A program made the translations under genes and the position numbers. From Ruminococcus sp. (GTDB lineage: Bacteria; Bacillota; Clostridia; Oscillospirales; Ruminococcaceae): a stretch of DNA of 33,277 bases. The stretch is taken from contig JAHZHC010000018.1 of NCBI GenBank assembly GCA_019420505.1, positions 1-33,277 of the forward strand. The letters run 5' to 3'. This document shows, one piece after another, positions 7,371 to 16,600 of this stretch. Numbering within the stretch: position 1 is the first letter of the stretch; each line of letters opens with the position of its first letter. Under the pieces are notes generated by a model. The model was not told the DNA's origin, ran no database searches, and was given only the letters and a program-made list of their open reading frames with translations.

Positions 7371-7988
7371 TCACGATTCCTCATCGTTCAAGTATTCCTC
7401 TAAGGCAATATTTACGTCCTTATAGCTATAGCCATTACGAACAAGGGCATTTTTTACTTTTCTTACTCCGTCCTCATCCTCAAGACGTCCTGCATATTTA
7501 CATTCGATCAAATCCTTTAGCCGTTCCTGAACGGTATCCTCGTAATCGGCAAGGATTTCATTGGCAAGCTCCTTTGAAATTCCCTTCTGCCGCATTTCCT
7601 GCACCGCTTTAAAATATCCGTACCGCTTTACTTCCATTAGTCTTTGCGCAAGATTTTCGGCATATCGTCTGTCATCGACAATGCCGACCTCAGCCAAAGA
7701 ATCCACAACGTCATAGCAGATATCCTCTGAATAATTCTTTTCCAGCTTTTTGAACAGCTCTATATAAGAATGATCACGATAGTCCATAAGATAGAGTGCA
7801 CGTTCTTTTGCTCGTCGGAATTCATTTGCATAGACAACCTGATCCCAGGCTGATTCAGGAATGGTCGATCCGCCTTTTATATTATATTGGGCGATGATCT
7901 CCGAATTTATAAATGCAGGCTCGCCCTCATCAAAATTCACCTGATATGTACTTCCCTTAAACTTCTCTACGGAAACTATATTAAGCAT
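7371..7988 (-). CDS. recX: Regulatory protein RecX
   Basis: RecX binds RecA filaments and limits their extension. The 205-residue protein has the helical RecX repeat pattern: RAKERALYLMDYRDHSYIEL, then VVDSLAEVGIVDDRRYAENL, then MRQKGISKELANEIL. The N-terminal 60 residues (VSVEKFKGSTYQVNFDEGE) are the beta-rich extension common in Firmicutes. It starts three bases after the recA stop, its ribosome site GGTGAT lying inside the recA 3' end, so the two are translationally coupled. Confidence 0.9.
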   Translation of the reverse strand: MLNIVSVEKFKGSTYQVNFDEGEPAFINSEIIAQYNIKGGSTIPESAWDQVVYANEFRRAKERALYLMDYRDHSYIELFKKLEKNYSEDICYDVVDSLAEVGIVDDRRYAENLAQRLMEVKRYGYFKAVQEMRQKGISKELANEILADYEDTVQERLKDLIECKYAGRLEDEDGVRKVKNALVRNGYSYKDVNIALEEYLNDEES

Positions 7989-7991
7989 TTA

Positions 7992-9206
7992 TCAATCACC
8001 GAGGCTGTTAATATCAACCGGAGCAAACTCCTCAAAGTCATCGTCTGCGGATATTGTTACATCAGGCATAGCCGCTTCACTTTCCTGAATATCTGTCTTA
8101 TTTTCAACAGACTTAGCTGCTTTTTCCTCAAGTTTAGTATTCTTTTTATTTTTCTTTGAGGTCATGACAAGGTCTTTTTCCTTCTCTTTTATAAGCTGCT
8201 CGATCTCTAACATAATTTCAGGATTATTTTTAAGAAACTCCTTGGAATTGTCACGTCCCTGTCCGAGCTTCATTTCATTATAACTATACCATGCTCCGCC
8301 TTTTTTAACGATATTAAGTTCAGTTGCAAGGTCAAGCACCTCGCCTGTTCTTGATACGCCCTGACCGTACATAATATCAAATTCACATTCTTTAAACGGA
8401 GGGGCAACCTTATTTTTTACGACCTTACATTTTGTTCTGTTACCGATCACCTCAGAGCCGTTCTTTATCTGTTCGCCTCTTCTTACTTCAATTCTTACGG
8501 TACTGTAGAATTTTAAGGCTCTTCCTCCAGGTGTCGTTTCAGGATTTCCGTATACCATTCCAATTTTTTCACGAATCTGATTGATAAAGATTGCAGCGCA
8601 GTTTGATTTTGAAATAACCGATGTCAGCTTTCTCATTGCCTGAGACATAAGTCTTGCAAGCTGTCCGACATGTGTATCACCCATTACGCCGTCAATTTCA
8701 GCTTTTGTTACCATTGCGGCAACAGAGTCGATTACTATACAATCTATCGCACCTGATCTTGCAAGTGCCTCGGCAATCTCCAGAGCCTGTTCACCGCTGT
8801 CCGGCTGGGAAACCAGAAGACTTTCGATATCAACTCCAAGCTTTTCTGCATATACAGGGTCAAGCGCATGCTCAACGTCGATAAATGCAACCTCACCGCC
8901 CATTTTCTGTGTTTCTGCTATACAATGGAGGGCGACCGTAGTTTTACCCGATGATTCAGGTCCGTAAATTTCAATAATACGACCCCTCGGTATACCGCCT
9001 ATACCCAATGCCAGGTCCAAGGTCATAGAACCGGTTGGAATAGCTGCAACATCCATTGTTTTAGTCTGACCAAGACGCATGATCGCTCCTGCGCCGAACT
9101 GTTTTTCAATAACTCCTATTGCAGTTTCAAGGGCTTTTTTCTTTTCCTCCTTGTCAACGATTCTCACAACAGTTTTTATTTCTTTCTTCTTTTTGTCGAT
9201 AGCCAT
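7992..9206 (-). CDS. recA: Recombinase RecA
   Basis: The DNA-strand-exchange ATPase of homologous recombination and SOS induction. Walker A is GPESSGKTT (residues 82-90); QPDSGEQALEI, the loop-2 region GNPETTPGGRALKFY and the Walker B-like DCIVIDSVAAM are intact. At 404 residues it is longer than the usual 345-355. About 20 charged residues precede the core, and a Lys- and acid-rich tail of about 55 residues follows, ending FEEFAPVDINSLGD. GGAGG stands ahead of the ATG. I see no GAACN4GTTC-type LexA box upstream. It is co-transcribed with recX. Confidence 0.97.
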   Translation of the reverse strand: MAIDKKKKEIKTVVRIVDKEEKKKALETAIGVIEKQFGAGAIMRLGQTKTMDVAAIPTGSMTLDLALGIGGIPRGRIIEIYGPESSGKTTVALHCIAETQKMGGEVAFIDVEHALDPVYAEKLGVDIESLLVSQPDSGEQALEIAEALARSGAIDCIVIDSVAAMVTKAEIDGVMGDTHVGQLARLMSQAMRKLTSVISKSNCAAIFINQIREKIGMVYGNPETTPGGRALKFYSTVRIEVRRGEQIKNGSEVIGNRTKCKVVKNKVAPPFKECEFDIMYGQGVSRTGEVLDLATELNIVKKGGAWYSYNEMKLGQGRDNSKEFLKNNPEIMLEIEQLIKEKEKDLVMTSKKNKKNTKLEEKAAKSVENKTDIQESEAAMPDVTISADDDFEEFAPVDINSLGD

Positions 9207-9255
9207 AACGCTTATCCTCCTATTTCAAAAAACGATAAATTATTTCTGTAATTCT

Positions 9256-9264
9256 ATTATAACA
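9256..9264 (-). promoter_or_regulatory. Candidate extended -10 promoter of recA
   Basis: On the minus strand TGTTATAAT reads as an extended -10 (TG-N-TATAAT) 50 bp ahead of recA. The -35 region is weak, as extended -10 promoters allow. Confidence 0.5.
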
Positions 9265-9290
9265 CGTCTTCTGTCCAAAAGTCTGTACTG

Positions 9291-10187
9291 CTAAACATTT
9301 ATTATGTCTGTACAAAGCTTGATTTCTTCCAGTTTTTGTCCGAACACACAGCGATTTACACCTGTCAGATCTGCTCTCGTTCTTACATTTTTAAAACCAT
9401 GCTGAATAAGGATTCTCATGACCTCGTCCTCCTGACCCATACCGATTTCAAACAAAAGCATTCCGCCGTTTTTTATTTTATCTTTATAAATTCGTGTTAT
9501 ATCACGGTAATAATCAAGCCCGTCCTCTCCCCCTGACAAAGCGCACACCGGCTCAAAGGTTACTTCAGTCTGGAGGCATTTCATTTCATCATCCGTAACA
9601 TAGGGAGGGTTGCATACTATCAGGTTCGACAAAGGCACTGAGTTTATAATATTACTGTCAAAAATATCTCCATGCATAACTTCAGCTTTTGAATTGTTAA
9701 TACACACATTTTGCTTCAGATAGCTCAGGGCTTCATCAGACTTTTCAACGCAGACGATCTTTTCACAACTCAGATTTTTCTCAAGCGCAATACCTATACA
9801 GCCGCTTCCGGAACACAAGTCGGTAATTACAAGGTTTTCTTCCCTGCCAAGTTTTTTAACTGCGATATCTATCAATATTTCGGTATCCTGTCTTGGAATA
9901 AGGACTCCCTCGCCTACTTTAAAGGGCAATCCATAAAACTCCCACTCACCCAGAATATACTGTAAAGGTTCGCCGCTTAAGCGTCTTTCGCAAAGGTTTT
10001 CAAATTTTAACTTAGTATCCTTATCAGCACAGGCTTTCATTTTTTCTCCAAAGTCGGGATTACGCCAATCCATACCTATTGCCATTCCGAAAAGCTCATT
10101 GACCTCGAAATCAGAATTTTCTATACCTGATGATTTCAGTTTTTCTCTCCACAAATTTTTCAATTCGTTATATGTACAGCTTACCAC
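9291..10187 (-). CDS. prmC: Release factor glutamine methyltransferase
   Basis: PrmC methylates the glutamine of the GGQ motif in peptide-chain release factors. The 298-residue protein has the N-terminal helical substrate domain and then a Rossmann methyltransferase with SAM motif I DLCSGSGCIGIAL (residues 123-135) and the catalytic NPPY (193-196, in VCNPPYVTDDE). The start is GTG, overlapping the end of the YqhQ-like gene by 7 bp, with AAGGAAG as ribosome site. It is the last gene of the operon that begins near 14880. The frequent neighbour prfA is not in this window. Confidence 0.93.
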   Translation of the reverse strand: MVSCTYNELKNLWREKLKSSGIENSDFEVNELFGMAIGMDWRNPDFGEKMKACADKDTKLKFENLCERRLSGEPLQYILGEWEFYGLPFKVGEGVLIPRQDTEILIDIAVKKLGREENLVITDLCSGSGCIGIALEKNLSCEKIVCVEKSDEALSYLKQNVCINNSKAEVMHGDIFDSNIINSVPLSNLIVCNPPYVTDDEMKCLQTEVTFEPVCALSGGEDGLDYYRDITRIYKDKIKNGGMLLFEIGMGQEDEVMRILIQHGFKNVRTRADLTGVNRCVFGQKLEEIKLCTDIINV

Positions 10188-11152
10188 CGGTCATCTTCCT
10201 TATTTTCGGGAATTACTGCTTTAAGGGCCGCAATTGCACATTCAATTTCTTCATCGTCCGGTTCTTTTGTTGTAATACGCTGGATTGCGAGCCCGGGGGC
10301 GGAAATAATCCTTGTTACGATATTATCGTATTTTCCGGCAAGTCTTATAAGCTCATATGCAATTCCCATTACCAAAGGCAGGACTGCAATTTTACACAGC
10401 AATCTCAGAAAAACGCTGTTCCAAGGCAATTGAAGCACTGTATTCACAAAAATACTTATAAAAATTACAAGGAAAATAAAGCTTGTTCCGCATCTCGGAT
10501 GAAAACGTGAATGTTTTTTTACATTCTCAACAGTAAGCTCCTGTTCGTGCTCATAGCAGGTAATTGTTTTATGCTCTGCTCCATGATATTCATAGGTTCT
10601 TCTTATATCTGTCATCAAAGAGGTAAGAGAAGTATATAAAATAAAAATTACAACCTTCAGCAATCCCTCGATTACGTTTTTTGTAAAAAAGCTTATAGGA
10701 ATAAAATAATTTATACCCTTTGAGATCCATGATGGAATCATCATAAACAAAATCAGCGCAATCCCTAATCCGATAGCTAAAGAAAGTATTGAAACAATCG
10801 GCATGATTTTATCGCCTAACTTTTTATCCAGCCATTTTTCAAACTTGGTATATTCCTCATCATTATCGTCATCTACCATTTGTTTTTCTGCCGATCTTGA
10901 TAAACACTTATATCCGTCGATCATAGATATGACAAAATTAAATACGCCTCTGACAAATGGAATTTTGCGATACCATGGAATCTTTTTTCCGCCCTTAATC
11001 GGCCAGGTTTCCAAATCAATTTCACCGTCCGGAAGTCTACATGCCATTGCCGCTTTATCGATACCTCTCATCATAACGCCTTCAATAACTGCCTGACCGC
11101 CTATTTTTGACTTGAATTTTTCGTTGTTCTCTCCGCATTTCTTACTGTTCAT
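10181..11152 (-). CDS. DUF1385 family membrane protein (YqhQ-like)
   Basis: A 323-residue protein of the DUF1385/YqhQ family, whose function is unknown. The hallmark GGQAVIEGVMMRG lies at residues 18-30. Membrane helices are visible at about 118-140 and 155-180, and twice more between 220 and 270. A conserved YHGAEHKTITCYE with HPRCGTSFIFLV lies between them; its His and Cys residues look like a metal site, by inference. It overlaps the sensor kinase gene by 11 bp and prmC by 7 bp, so all three are likely co-translated. The YqhQ-prmC pairing is common in Clostridia. Confidence 0.88.
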   Translation of the reverse strand: MNSKKCGENNEKFKSKIGGQAVIEGVMMRGIDKAAMACRLPDGEIDLETWPIKGGKKIPWYRKIPFVRGVFNFVISMIDGYKCLSRSAEKQMVDDDNDEEYTKFEKWLDKKLGDKIMPIVSILSLAIGLGIALILFMMIPSWISKGINYFIPISFFTKNVIEGLLKVVIFILYTSLTSLMTDIRRTYEYHGAEHKTITCYEHEQELTVENVKKHSRFHPRCGTSFIFLVIFISIFVNTVLQLPWNSVFLRLLCKIAVLPLVMGIAYELIRLAGKYDNIVTRIISAPGLAIQRITTKEPDDEEIECAIAALKAVIPENKEDDRW

Positions 11153-12647
11153 CTATATTATTCCTTTCATCAAGCGAATCGGAGGAAATCAGTTCAACGT
11201 CCACTGTTTCGTGATTATCCGGTTCCTTTTTTTGTTCTATACACGGCAAGGTAATCATAACTGTTGTACCTATGCCTTCTTCACTGTTAACAACAAGCGT
11301 TCCGTTATGTCTTGAAATGATCTCATCTGCAACGGCAAGTCCGATCCCCGAACCTCGTCTTGTTTGATTTGCTTTAAAGAACTTTGTTTTTACCTTCGGC
11401 AAATCTTCTTTTGAGATACCGATTCCCGTATCTGAAACGGAAATACATATATCGTTATTTTGCTCATATGCTTCTACGGAAACTGTATCTCCCTTATCCG
11501 AATATTTAATCGCATTATCCACGATATTAATGAAAACCTGTCTGAGCCTGTTTTTATCTCCGTTAACAAAGGGCAGCATTACAGGTTCATAATAATTAAG
11601 AGTAATTCCCAAGGCTCTTGCTCGTTCCTGATAAATAAGCACAGTTTCCGTCAGCTCAGCCAAAATATCGATAGTATCCATTGTCAGAGTCAAACGGTTA
11701 TCCTGAATTCTCGAAAAATCAAGAAGCTCCTCCACCATCTGGGACAATCTTTCGGTTTCAGATGTAATAACTCTCATGCCTTTGATAAAGGTTTCTCTGT
11801 CATCAATAGTTGTAAGAGTTTCACTCCAGCCTTTTATTGCTGTAAGCGGCGTTCTCAGCTCATGAGAAATTGACGATATAAATTCATTTTTCATTGACTC
11901 GGTTTTTGAAAGCTCTTCCGCCATATAATTTATCGAATCACAAAGCTCACCAAGCTCATCATCATTGGTTTTTTCGATACGTTCCGTAAAATCTCCTTTA
12001 GCAAATTTTCTTGTAATTTGTCCGATACGGATTACGGGATAGACGATAGATCTTATGAAAAATCTTCCTGAGAAAAATATTATCATAATTATACAAATTA
12101 CGACTGCAGTAATGATAATTGTCATTATCCAGATCTGCTTATCAATATTTTTCATTGATGTTACCATTCTGAGAGCGTCATACTCGCTTCCCTTATAGGA
12201 TATTACTGATGTAACAGCCATAACCTTTTCTCCTGTCGGAAGATCAAATATCTGTGACGCTGTGCCGTTGCTTGTTTTTTTTGCTTCGGCATAATCCGAG
12301 AGATTAGACTCTTTATCCGGTGAAAAACCGGAAGATGTAATATCAATTATACCGTTGTTTTTTATTGCCATAAGCTCGATTTTATCCTTTTCGGCATAGC
12401 CTTCGACTAATGCTCGGATCTCTGAATTATAATTCGTTTCACCGTCATCGGAATTCCTCATAACCGAACTTGTTATGACATTCATTTTTGAAGTTACATA
12501 CTGTTTTGCAGAGCTGTAATAATAATTCCTTATCACGGCGATAAGCAAAACCTCTATTATAATCAACACTACGGTTACAACGCTCAGGCTGTTCCAAAGC
12601 CAATGCTTAGTAATACTGTGTTTACCGAATTTATTGTATTTGCTCAC
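11142..12647 (-). CDS. Sensor histidine kinase
   Basis: A membrane histidine kinase of 501 residues. Order: membrane helix at about 20-41; extracellular sensor domain (about 42-170, with GEKVMAVTSVISYKG, PAS/Cache-like by pattern); second helix at about 172-193; HAMP; HisKA with the phospho-accepting His262 in ISHELRTPLTAIKGW; and the ATPase domain with NIVDNAIKYS, DTGIGIS and RRGSGIGLAV. I start at the GTG at 12647, seven bases after AAAGGGG; the TTG at 12653 is too close to that site. It lies 18 bp after the response regulator gene, its evident partner. The signal is unknown. Confidence 0.9.
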   Translation of the reverse strand: MSKYNKFGKHSITKHWLWNSLSVVTVVLIIIEVLLIAVIRNYYYSSAKQYVTSKMNVITSSVMRNSDDGETNYNSEIRALVEGYAEKDKIELMAIKNNGIIDITSSGFSPDKESNLSDYAEAKKTSNGTASQIFDLPTGEKVMAVTSVISYKGSEYDALRMVTSMKNIDKQIWIMTIIITAVVICIIMIIFFSGRFFIRSIVYPVIRIGQITRKFAKGDFTERIEKTNDDELGELCDSINYMAEELSKTESMKNEFISSISHELRTPLTAIKGWSETLTTIDDRETFIKGMRVITSETERLSQMVEELLDFSRIQDNRLTLTMDTIDILAELTETVLIYQERARALGITLNYYEPVMLPFVNGDKNRLRQVFINIVDNAIKYSDKGDTVSVEAYEQNNDICISVSDTGIGISKEDLPKVKTKFFKANQTRRGSGIGLAVADEIISRHNGTLVVNSEEGIGTTVMITLPCIEQKKEPDNHETVDVELISSDSLDERNNIDEQ

Positions 12648-12665
12648 CTGCAAACCCCTTTGTTT

Positions 12666-13388
12666 TTATTTATTTTGTCCGTTTTTCTGTCCTGAAGTCC
12701 ATTTATATCCAAATCCCCATATGGTCAGCAGATATTTTGGATTTGACGGCTCATCCTCAATTTTCATTCGGATACGTCTGATATTTACGTCGACGATTTT
12801 ATCATCGCCGTAATATCCATCTCCCCAGATATGATTGAGAATTGTATTTCGGTCAAGGGCAGTATTCTGATTTTTCAGAAAATACTCCATTATCTGATAT
12901 TCCACCTGAGTCAGCTCAAGAGGCATATCATTTTTATATACGATTCTGCTTTTCAAATTAAGGGTAAAAGGACCTGATGTAATAGAAGTAACCTCTTCCG
13001 GCTTTGAATAGGACATATCCACACGTCTGCACACGGCATCTACTCTTGCGATAAGCTCTGAAATAGAAAAGGGTTTTGTAATATAATCATCAGCGCCGAT
13101 CATTAATGATGATATTTTATCCATTTCCTGTGATTTTGCAGAAAGCATGATAATACCTAATGCAGGCGACTGTGCTCTTAATTTTTTACAGACATCCATT
13201 CCGTTTATACCCGGCATCATTATATCCAACAGAGCCACGTCAAATGCTCCGTTAGCTTCTTCATATGCTTTAAGTGCGTCTTCGCCGCAATTAACATCAA
13301 CGACCTCATATCCGCTTCTTTTAAGGTTAATGACAACAAACTCTCTGATCGAATCCTCGTCCTCACAAACCAAAACTCTTCTTATCAT
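12666..13388 (-). CDS. OmpR/PhoB-family response regulator
   Basis: A 240-residue two-component regulator. The receiver domain has the acidic pocket EDED (residues 9-12), the phospho-accepting Asp55 in LLDIMMPG and the conserved Lys in DDYITKPFS. The C-terminal winged helix includes the typical LTQVEYQIMEYFLKN and VDVNIRRIRMKIED...WGFGYKW. It is the partner of the adjacent sensor kinase. GGAGG lies before the ATG. It follows the lipoprotein gene by 30 bp in one operon; targets cannot be read from the sequence. Confidence 0.93.
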   Translation of the reverse strand: MIRRVLVCEDEDSIREFVVINLKRSGYEVVDVNCGEDALKAYEEANGAFDVALLDIMMPGINGMDVCKKLRAQSPALGIIMLSAKSQEMDKISSLMIGADDYITKPFSISELIARVDAVCRRVDMSYSKPEEVTSITSGPFTLNLKSRIVYKNDMPLELTQVEYQIMEYFLKNQNTALDRNTILNHIWGDGYYGDDKIVDVNIRRIRMKIEDEPSNPKYLLTIWGFGYKWTSGQKNGQNK

Positions 13389-13418
13389 TATATTTACCTC
13401 CGAAATTAATTCTTTATC

Positions 13419-14747
13419 TTATTCTACAATATAAAAACTATTCTGTACCTCATCAATAGTCAGAACCAACGGTTCATTAACGTCCTCCGAAAGCTTCACC
13501 ATATAATCAAGCTGACCTTTCAGATCAATAAGCTGATATCCTCTGTAAGTATACTCCGTCATATCCGAGCTGTTTACTACAGCAATTCGCATAAGTTCTG
13601 TCATTTCGCCGTTAATATCGCCGTCATATTTATAGAACACGGTATCTCCGCTCTGGGTATCTTTTTTCACGGTAACCTGATCGTTCCACCGGTTAGGATA
13701 AATCATAACATATCCGTCCGGCACAGAATAATATCCAGAAAACTTGACCGTATAACCTGCTGCCCCGTCATAAACACACCATGAAGTCATATATTCCAAG
13801 TCCTGCTGGACAGCATTCTCATAGCCAAGCATAGGCTTTACAGAAGGTATTTCGATTTTACTGTCCTTATCAATATCCATCGAATAATATCCCGACGGAC
13901 GGATCCAGAACGGCAGAAATGTTTTGTTTTGATTCTCAACAGGATTTTTTAGTTTACCGTCCTCATAAAGGACAATTTCTGTTTGTATCTGATTTTCATT
14001 TGTCAGGCAGTCAAGATAAATTGCCCGGCTGTTATCCTCAAGACATCCCACTTTTGAATTCACATATGAAGTAACATTTTCACACATATTAACGCTTTCT
14101 TTTTTTACAAGCTTTTCATTTTCCATTTTCAAAAGCGACGCTTCAAATCTTTCGGTTTCATCTTTATTATTAATTTTCTTCTGTATAATAACAAGCTCGT
14201 TTTCGTTATCGTTATTGATATCCACAGTTTCAAGTATTGAACAATTATCAGAGCCGACATTTTCAAATTCACCGTTTACATAACGATAAACTTCAAGGGA
14301 TTTTTCCGCATTGGCAATATTCTGATACACGACAATAACGTTATTTTCATTATTATCCATCGGAGAGATAATGACTTTGAATATTTCAGAACCTGCGCCG
14401 GCGATTTCTGTTACAGAAACCCACTCATCCTCATCATTTTTATCAAGAATATTAACCCACAGGCCCTCTTTTTTTCCCGCACCGTTATACTCATAAAACA
14501 CAAGCGCTTCGTCACCGGGTTCGTTATCTATATTATCTATTACATAAGCTGACCGGTTATCTCCGTTCTGAGGGTATTTCAGAGTAATATCGCTGCCTAC
14601 TGATTGAATAAGTGCTTCATGTATTTCACTTTGCTGTTTTGTTAATTTAGGAGCAATGATCAATCCATCGACACCGAAATTGACTGCTGAACAGCCCGTC
14701 ATTGTTATTGCAGCGGCAACCGGGATTATTTTTCTGAACCGAAGCAT
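13419..14747 (-). CDS. Lipoprotein with VCBS/FG-GAP-like repeats
   Basis: A secreted lipoprotein of about 442 residues. A signal peptide with the lipobox MTGC (lipidated Cys19) is followed by a beta-rich body. Short acidic stretches, NDNENELVII and DIDKDSKIEI, resemble the calcium-binding loops of FG-GAP/VCBS propeller repeats. I place the start at 14747, nine bases after AAGGAGG; upstream in-frame ATGs sit on the ribosome site or have none. It is the first gene of the operon with the response regulator and kinase, and could act as an envelope partner or signal detector for them (inference). The exact function is unknown. Confidence 0.7.
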   Translation of the reverse strand: MLRFRKIIPVAAAITMTGCSAVNFGVDGLIIAPKLTKQQSEIHEALIQSVGSDITLKYPQNGDNRSAYVIDNIDNEPGDEALVFYEYNGAGKKEGLWVNILDKNDEDEWVSVTEIAGAGSEIFKVIISPMDNNENNVIVVYQNIANAEKSLEVYRYVNGEFENVGSDNCSILETVDINNDNENELVIIQKKINNKDETERFEASLLKMENEKLVKKESVNMCENVTSYVNSKVGCLEDNSRAIYLDCLTNENQIQTEIVLYEDGKLKNPVENQNKTFLPFWIRPSGYYSMDIDKDSKIEIPSVKPMLGYENAVQQDLEYMTSWCVYDGAAGYTVKFSGYYSVPDGYVMIYPNRWNDQVTVKKDTQSGDTVFYKYDGDINGEMTELMRIAVVNSSDMTEYTYRGYQLIDLKGQLDYMVKLSEDVNEPLVLTIDEVQNSFYIVE

Positions 14748-14804
14748 TATCATTCTCCTCCTTTCAGCTTTAAACAGCAATTACTTTTACCAAATAAAAT
14801 ATAA

Positions 14805-14819
14805 CCTGATCATATCAGG
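14805..14819. promoter_or_regulatory. Perfect dyad in the operon leader
   Basis: CCTGAT-CAT-ATCAGG, a perfect 6-bp palindrome in the roughly 130-nt leader between promoter and lipoprotein gene. It may be a small hairpin or a regulator site; no flanking copy is seen. Confidence 0.35.
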
Positions 14820-14884
14820 CGGCACTTTATTAAAAATATATATTACATTAAGATAATGACAGTTATTTAAATACTTATAGAATT

Positions 14885-14913
14885 ATTATATCACATTCCA
14901 AACTTTTTTTCAA
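14885..14913 (-). promoter_or_regulatory. Promoter of the lipoprotein-regulator-kinase operon
   Basis: On the minus strand TTGAAA (14908-14913), 17 bp, TATAAT (14885-14890). It is a strong housekeeping-type promoter. Confidence 0.75.
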
Positions 14914-14934
14914 CAGCCACACAAAAAAAGTTAA

Positions 14935-14978
14935 CTAAAGAAAAAAGCACACCAAAGCTAAAAAACATGGTATGCTTT
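14935..14978 (-). terminator. Terminator of citrate synthase gene
   Basis: On the minus strand AAAGCATACCA pairs with TGGTGTGCTTT (14944-14978, one imperfect position), followed by a T-rich tail. It lies just past the citrate synthase stop. Confidence 0.7.
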
Positions 14979-14986
14979 CAAATAAT

Positions 14987-16333
14987 CTATCTATTGCTTA
15001 TAGGGACATATTCCCTTTCCTTGCTTACTGCTTTATAAGCAGGACGGATAATTCTTTTTCCGGTAACAAGCTCTTCAAAACGGTGTGCACACCAACCTGC
15101 CATTCTTGAAACGGCAAACAGTGGTGTAAACAGGTCGTCAGGAATTCCCAGCATTCTGTAAACCAGACCCGAATACATATCCACATTGGCGCACATAACC
15201 TTATTATCCCCCTTAACCTCGGCAAAAAGCTCAGGGGTAAGACGTTCAACAGTTTCAAGCAAATTAAACTCGGCTTCAAACTCTGTATTCTTTGCTAACT
15301 TTTTGGCATTATCTTTAAGTATAACCGCACGAGGGTCGGAAAGAGTATAGACAGCATGGCCCATTCCATAGATAAGTCCGCTATTATCATACGCTTCTTT
15401 TCTAAGTATTTTACGGAGAAAGTCAGCGACCTCTCCCTCATTATTCCAGTCAGACACATTTTCCTTGATACAGTCATGCATTCCTGCGACCTTAAGGTTT
15501 GCTCCGCCGTGTCTTGGTCCTTTAAGCGATCCGATCGCTGCTGTATAAGCTGAATACGGATCTGTTCCGGATGAAGTAAGTACTCTGCATGAAAAAGTAG
15601 AATTATTTCCGCCGCCATGCTCGGCATGAAGCATAAGCATCAAATCAAGCAGCTTTGCTTCTTCATCAGTAAAATTCCTGTCATTTCTTAAAGCTGACAA
15701 GATCATTTCAGCAGTGGAATGTTCAGGAATCAGCGGATGCATAACCATACTTTCACCATCATACATACGCTTTTTAACCTGATATGCTGAAACCATTATA
15801 TTAGGAAGCTTTGAAATTATCGAGATGGCTGTTGCCATTTCATATTCCGGGCTCCGGTTTTCAGGATTTTCATCGTATGAATAAAGTGCGAGCACTGAAC
15901 GTCCCATTTTATTCATTATATTCCTTGACGGAGCTTTCAGAATCATATCCTCAAAGAAGTTCAGCGGCAAAGCTCTGTTCTCAGACATTATCATTTTAAA
16001 CGCTTCAAGCTCCTGTGCATTAGGCAGCTCTCCCATCAACAGGAGATATACTGTTTCTTCATATGCAAATCTATTTTCTTTCACTGCATTGGAAACCAAG
16101 TCGTTAATATTATAACCACGATAAATAAGTTGACCGGGAATCGGTGATTTTTCGCCCTCATTGACTACATAGCCATGCACGTTACATATATTGGTCAATC
16201 CTGCGGTAATGCCAGTACCATCGGCATTTCTCAACCCTCTTTTAACCGTATATTTATCATACAATTTAGAATTGATGGTATTGTTTTTCACAAACTGCTC
16301 ACACAAAAGATTTCTTGCTGAATCATTTATCAT
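14987..16333 (-). CDS. Citrate synthase (citrate/2-methylcitrate synthase family)
   Basis: Condenses acetyl-CoA with oxaloacetate to citrate, here probably for glutamate synthesis through a partial TCA path. The 448-residue protein carries the family motifs HAEHGGGNNSTF, GPRHGGANLKVAGM, MGHAVYTLSDPRA and the catalytic-Asp region NVDMYSGLVYRMLGIP. An N-terminal extension of about 55 residues with a CNVHGYVV...IPGQLIYRGYNI segment matches the longer form seen in Clostridia. I start at 16333 because AAAGGGAG lies nine bases ahead of that ATG but touches the earlier one at 16342. No other TCA gene is adjacent. 2-Methylcitrate synthase activity cannot be excluded. Confidence 0.92.
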   Translation of the reverse strand: MINDSARNLLCEQFVKNNTINSKLYDKYTVKRGLRNADGTGITAGLTNICNVHGYVVNEGEKSPIPGQLIYRGYNINDLVSNAVKENRFAYEETVYLLLMGELPNAQELEAFKMIMSENRALPLNFFEDMILKAPSRNIMNKMGRSVLALYSYDENPENRSPEYEMATAISIISKLPNIMVSAYQVKKRMYDGESMVMHPLIPEHSTAEMILSALRNDRNFTDEEAKLLDLMLMLHAEHGGGNNSTFSCRVLTSSGTDPYSAYTAAIGSLKGPRHGGANLKVAGMHDCIKENVSDWNNEGEVADFLRKILRKEAYDNSGLIYGMGHAVYTLSDPRAVILKDNAKKLAKNTEFEAEFNLLETVERLTPELFAEVKGDNKVMCANVDMYSGLVYRMLGIPDDLFTPLFAVSRMAGWCAHRFEELVTGKRIIRPAYKAVSKEREYVPISNR

Positions 16334-16392
16334 GATTATCATCTCCCTTTACTTTAAATTCTATAAATCTTATCTTTTTTTGCTTTACAACA

Positions 16393-16419
16393 AAATGCAG
16401 TAAAAATAATTTTGCATTT
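16393..16419 (-). promoter_or_regulatory. AAATGCA/TGCATTT dyad in citrate synthase leader
   Basis: A 7-bp perfect inverted repeat (16393-16399 and 16413-16419) within the roughly 195-nt leader; further TGCA words follow at about 16430-16440. Upstream in the transcript AAACAG-TGTTTT-CTGTTTTTT (about 16450-16475) resembles a weak terminator. The leader may hold attenuation or an operator; this is inference. Confidence 0.3.
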
Positions 16420-16532
16420 ATAAATCATCTGCATTTCTGCACAAATAAAAAACAGAAAACACTGTTTAAAGGCAACTATATATTGAAAAAAACTTAATAA
16501 ATTTCTTCAACCTTCACTTAGAGTATTATATT

Positions 16533-16561
16533 ATTTTACACCAAAACACGTTAAATGTCAA
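16533..16561 (-). promoter_or_regulatory. Promoter of citrate synthase gene
   Basis: On the minus strand TTGACA (16556-16561), 17 bp, TAAAAT (16533-16538). It gives a leader of about 195 nt. Confidence 0.7.
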
Positions 16562-16600
16562 GCGAACCGAATCATAATTGACTTTAATCAGCTATTTAAA

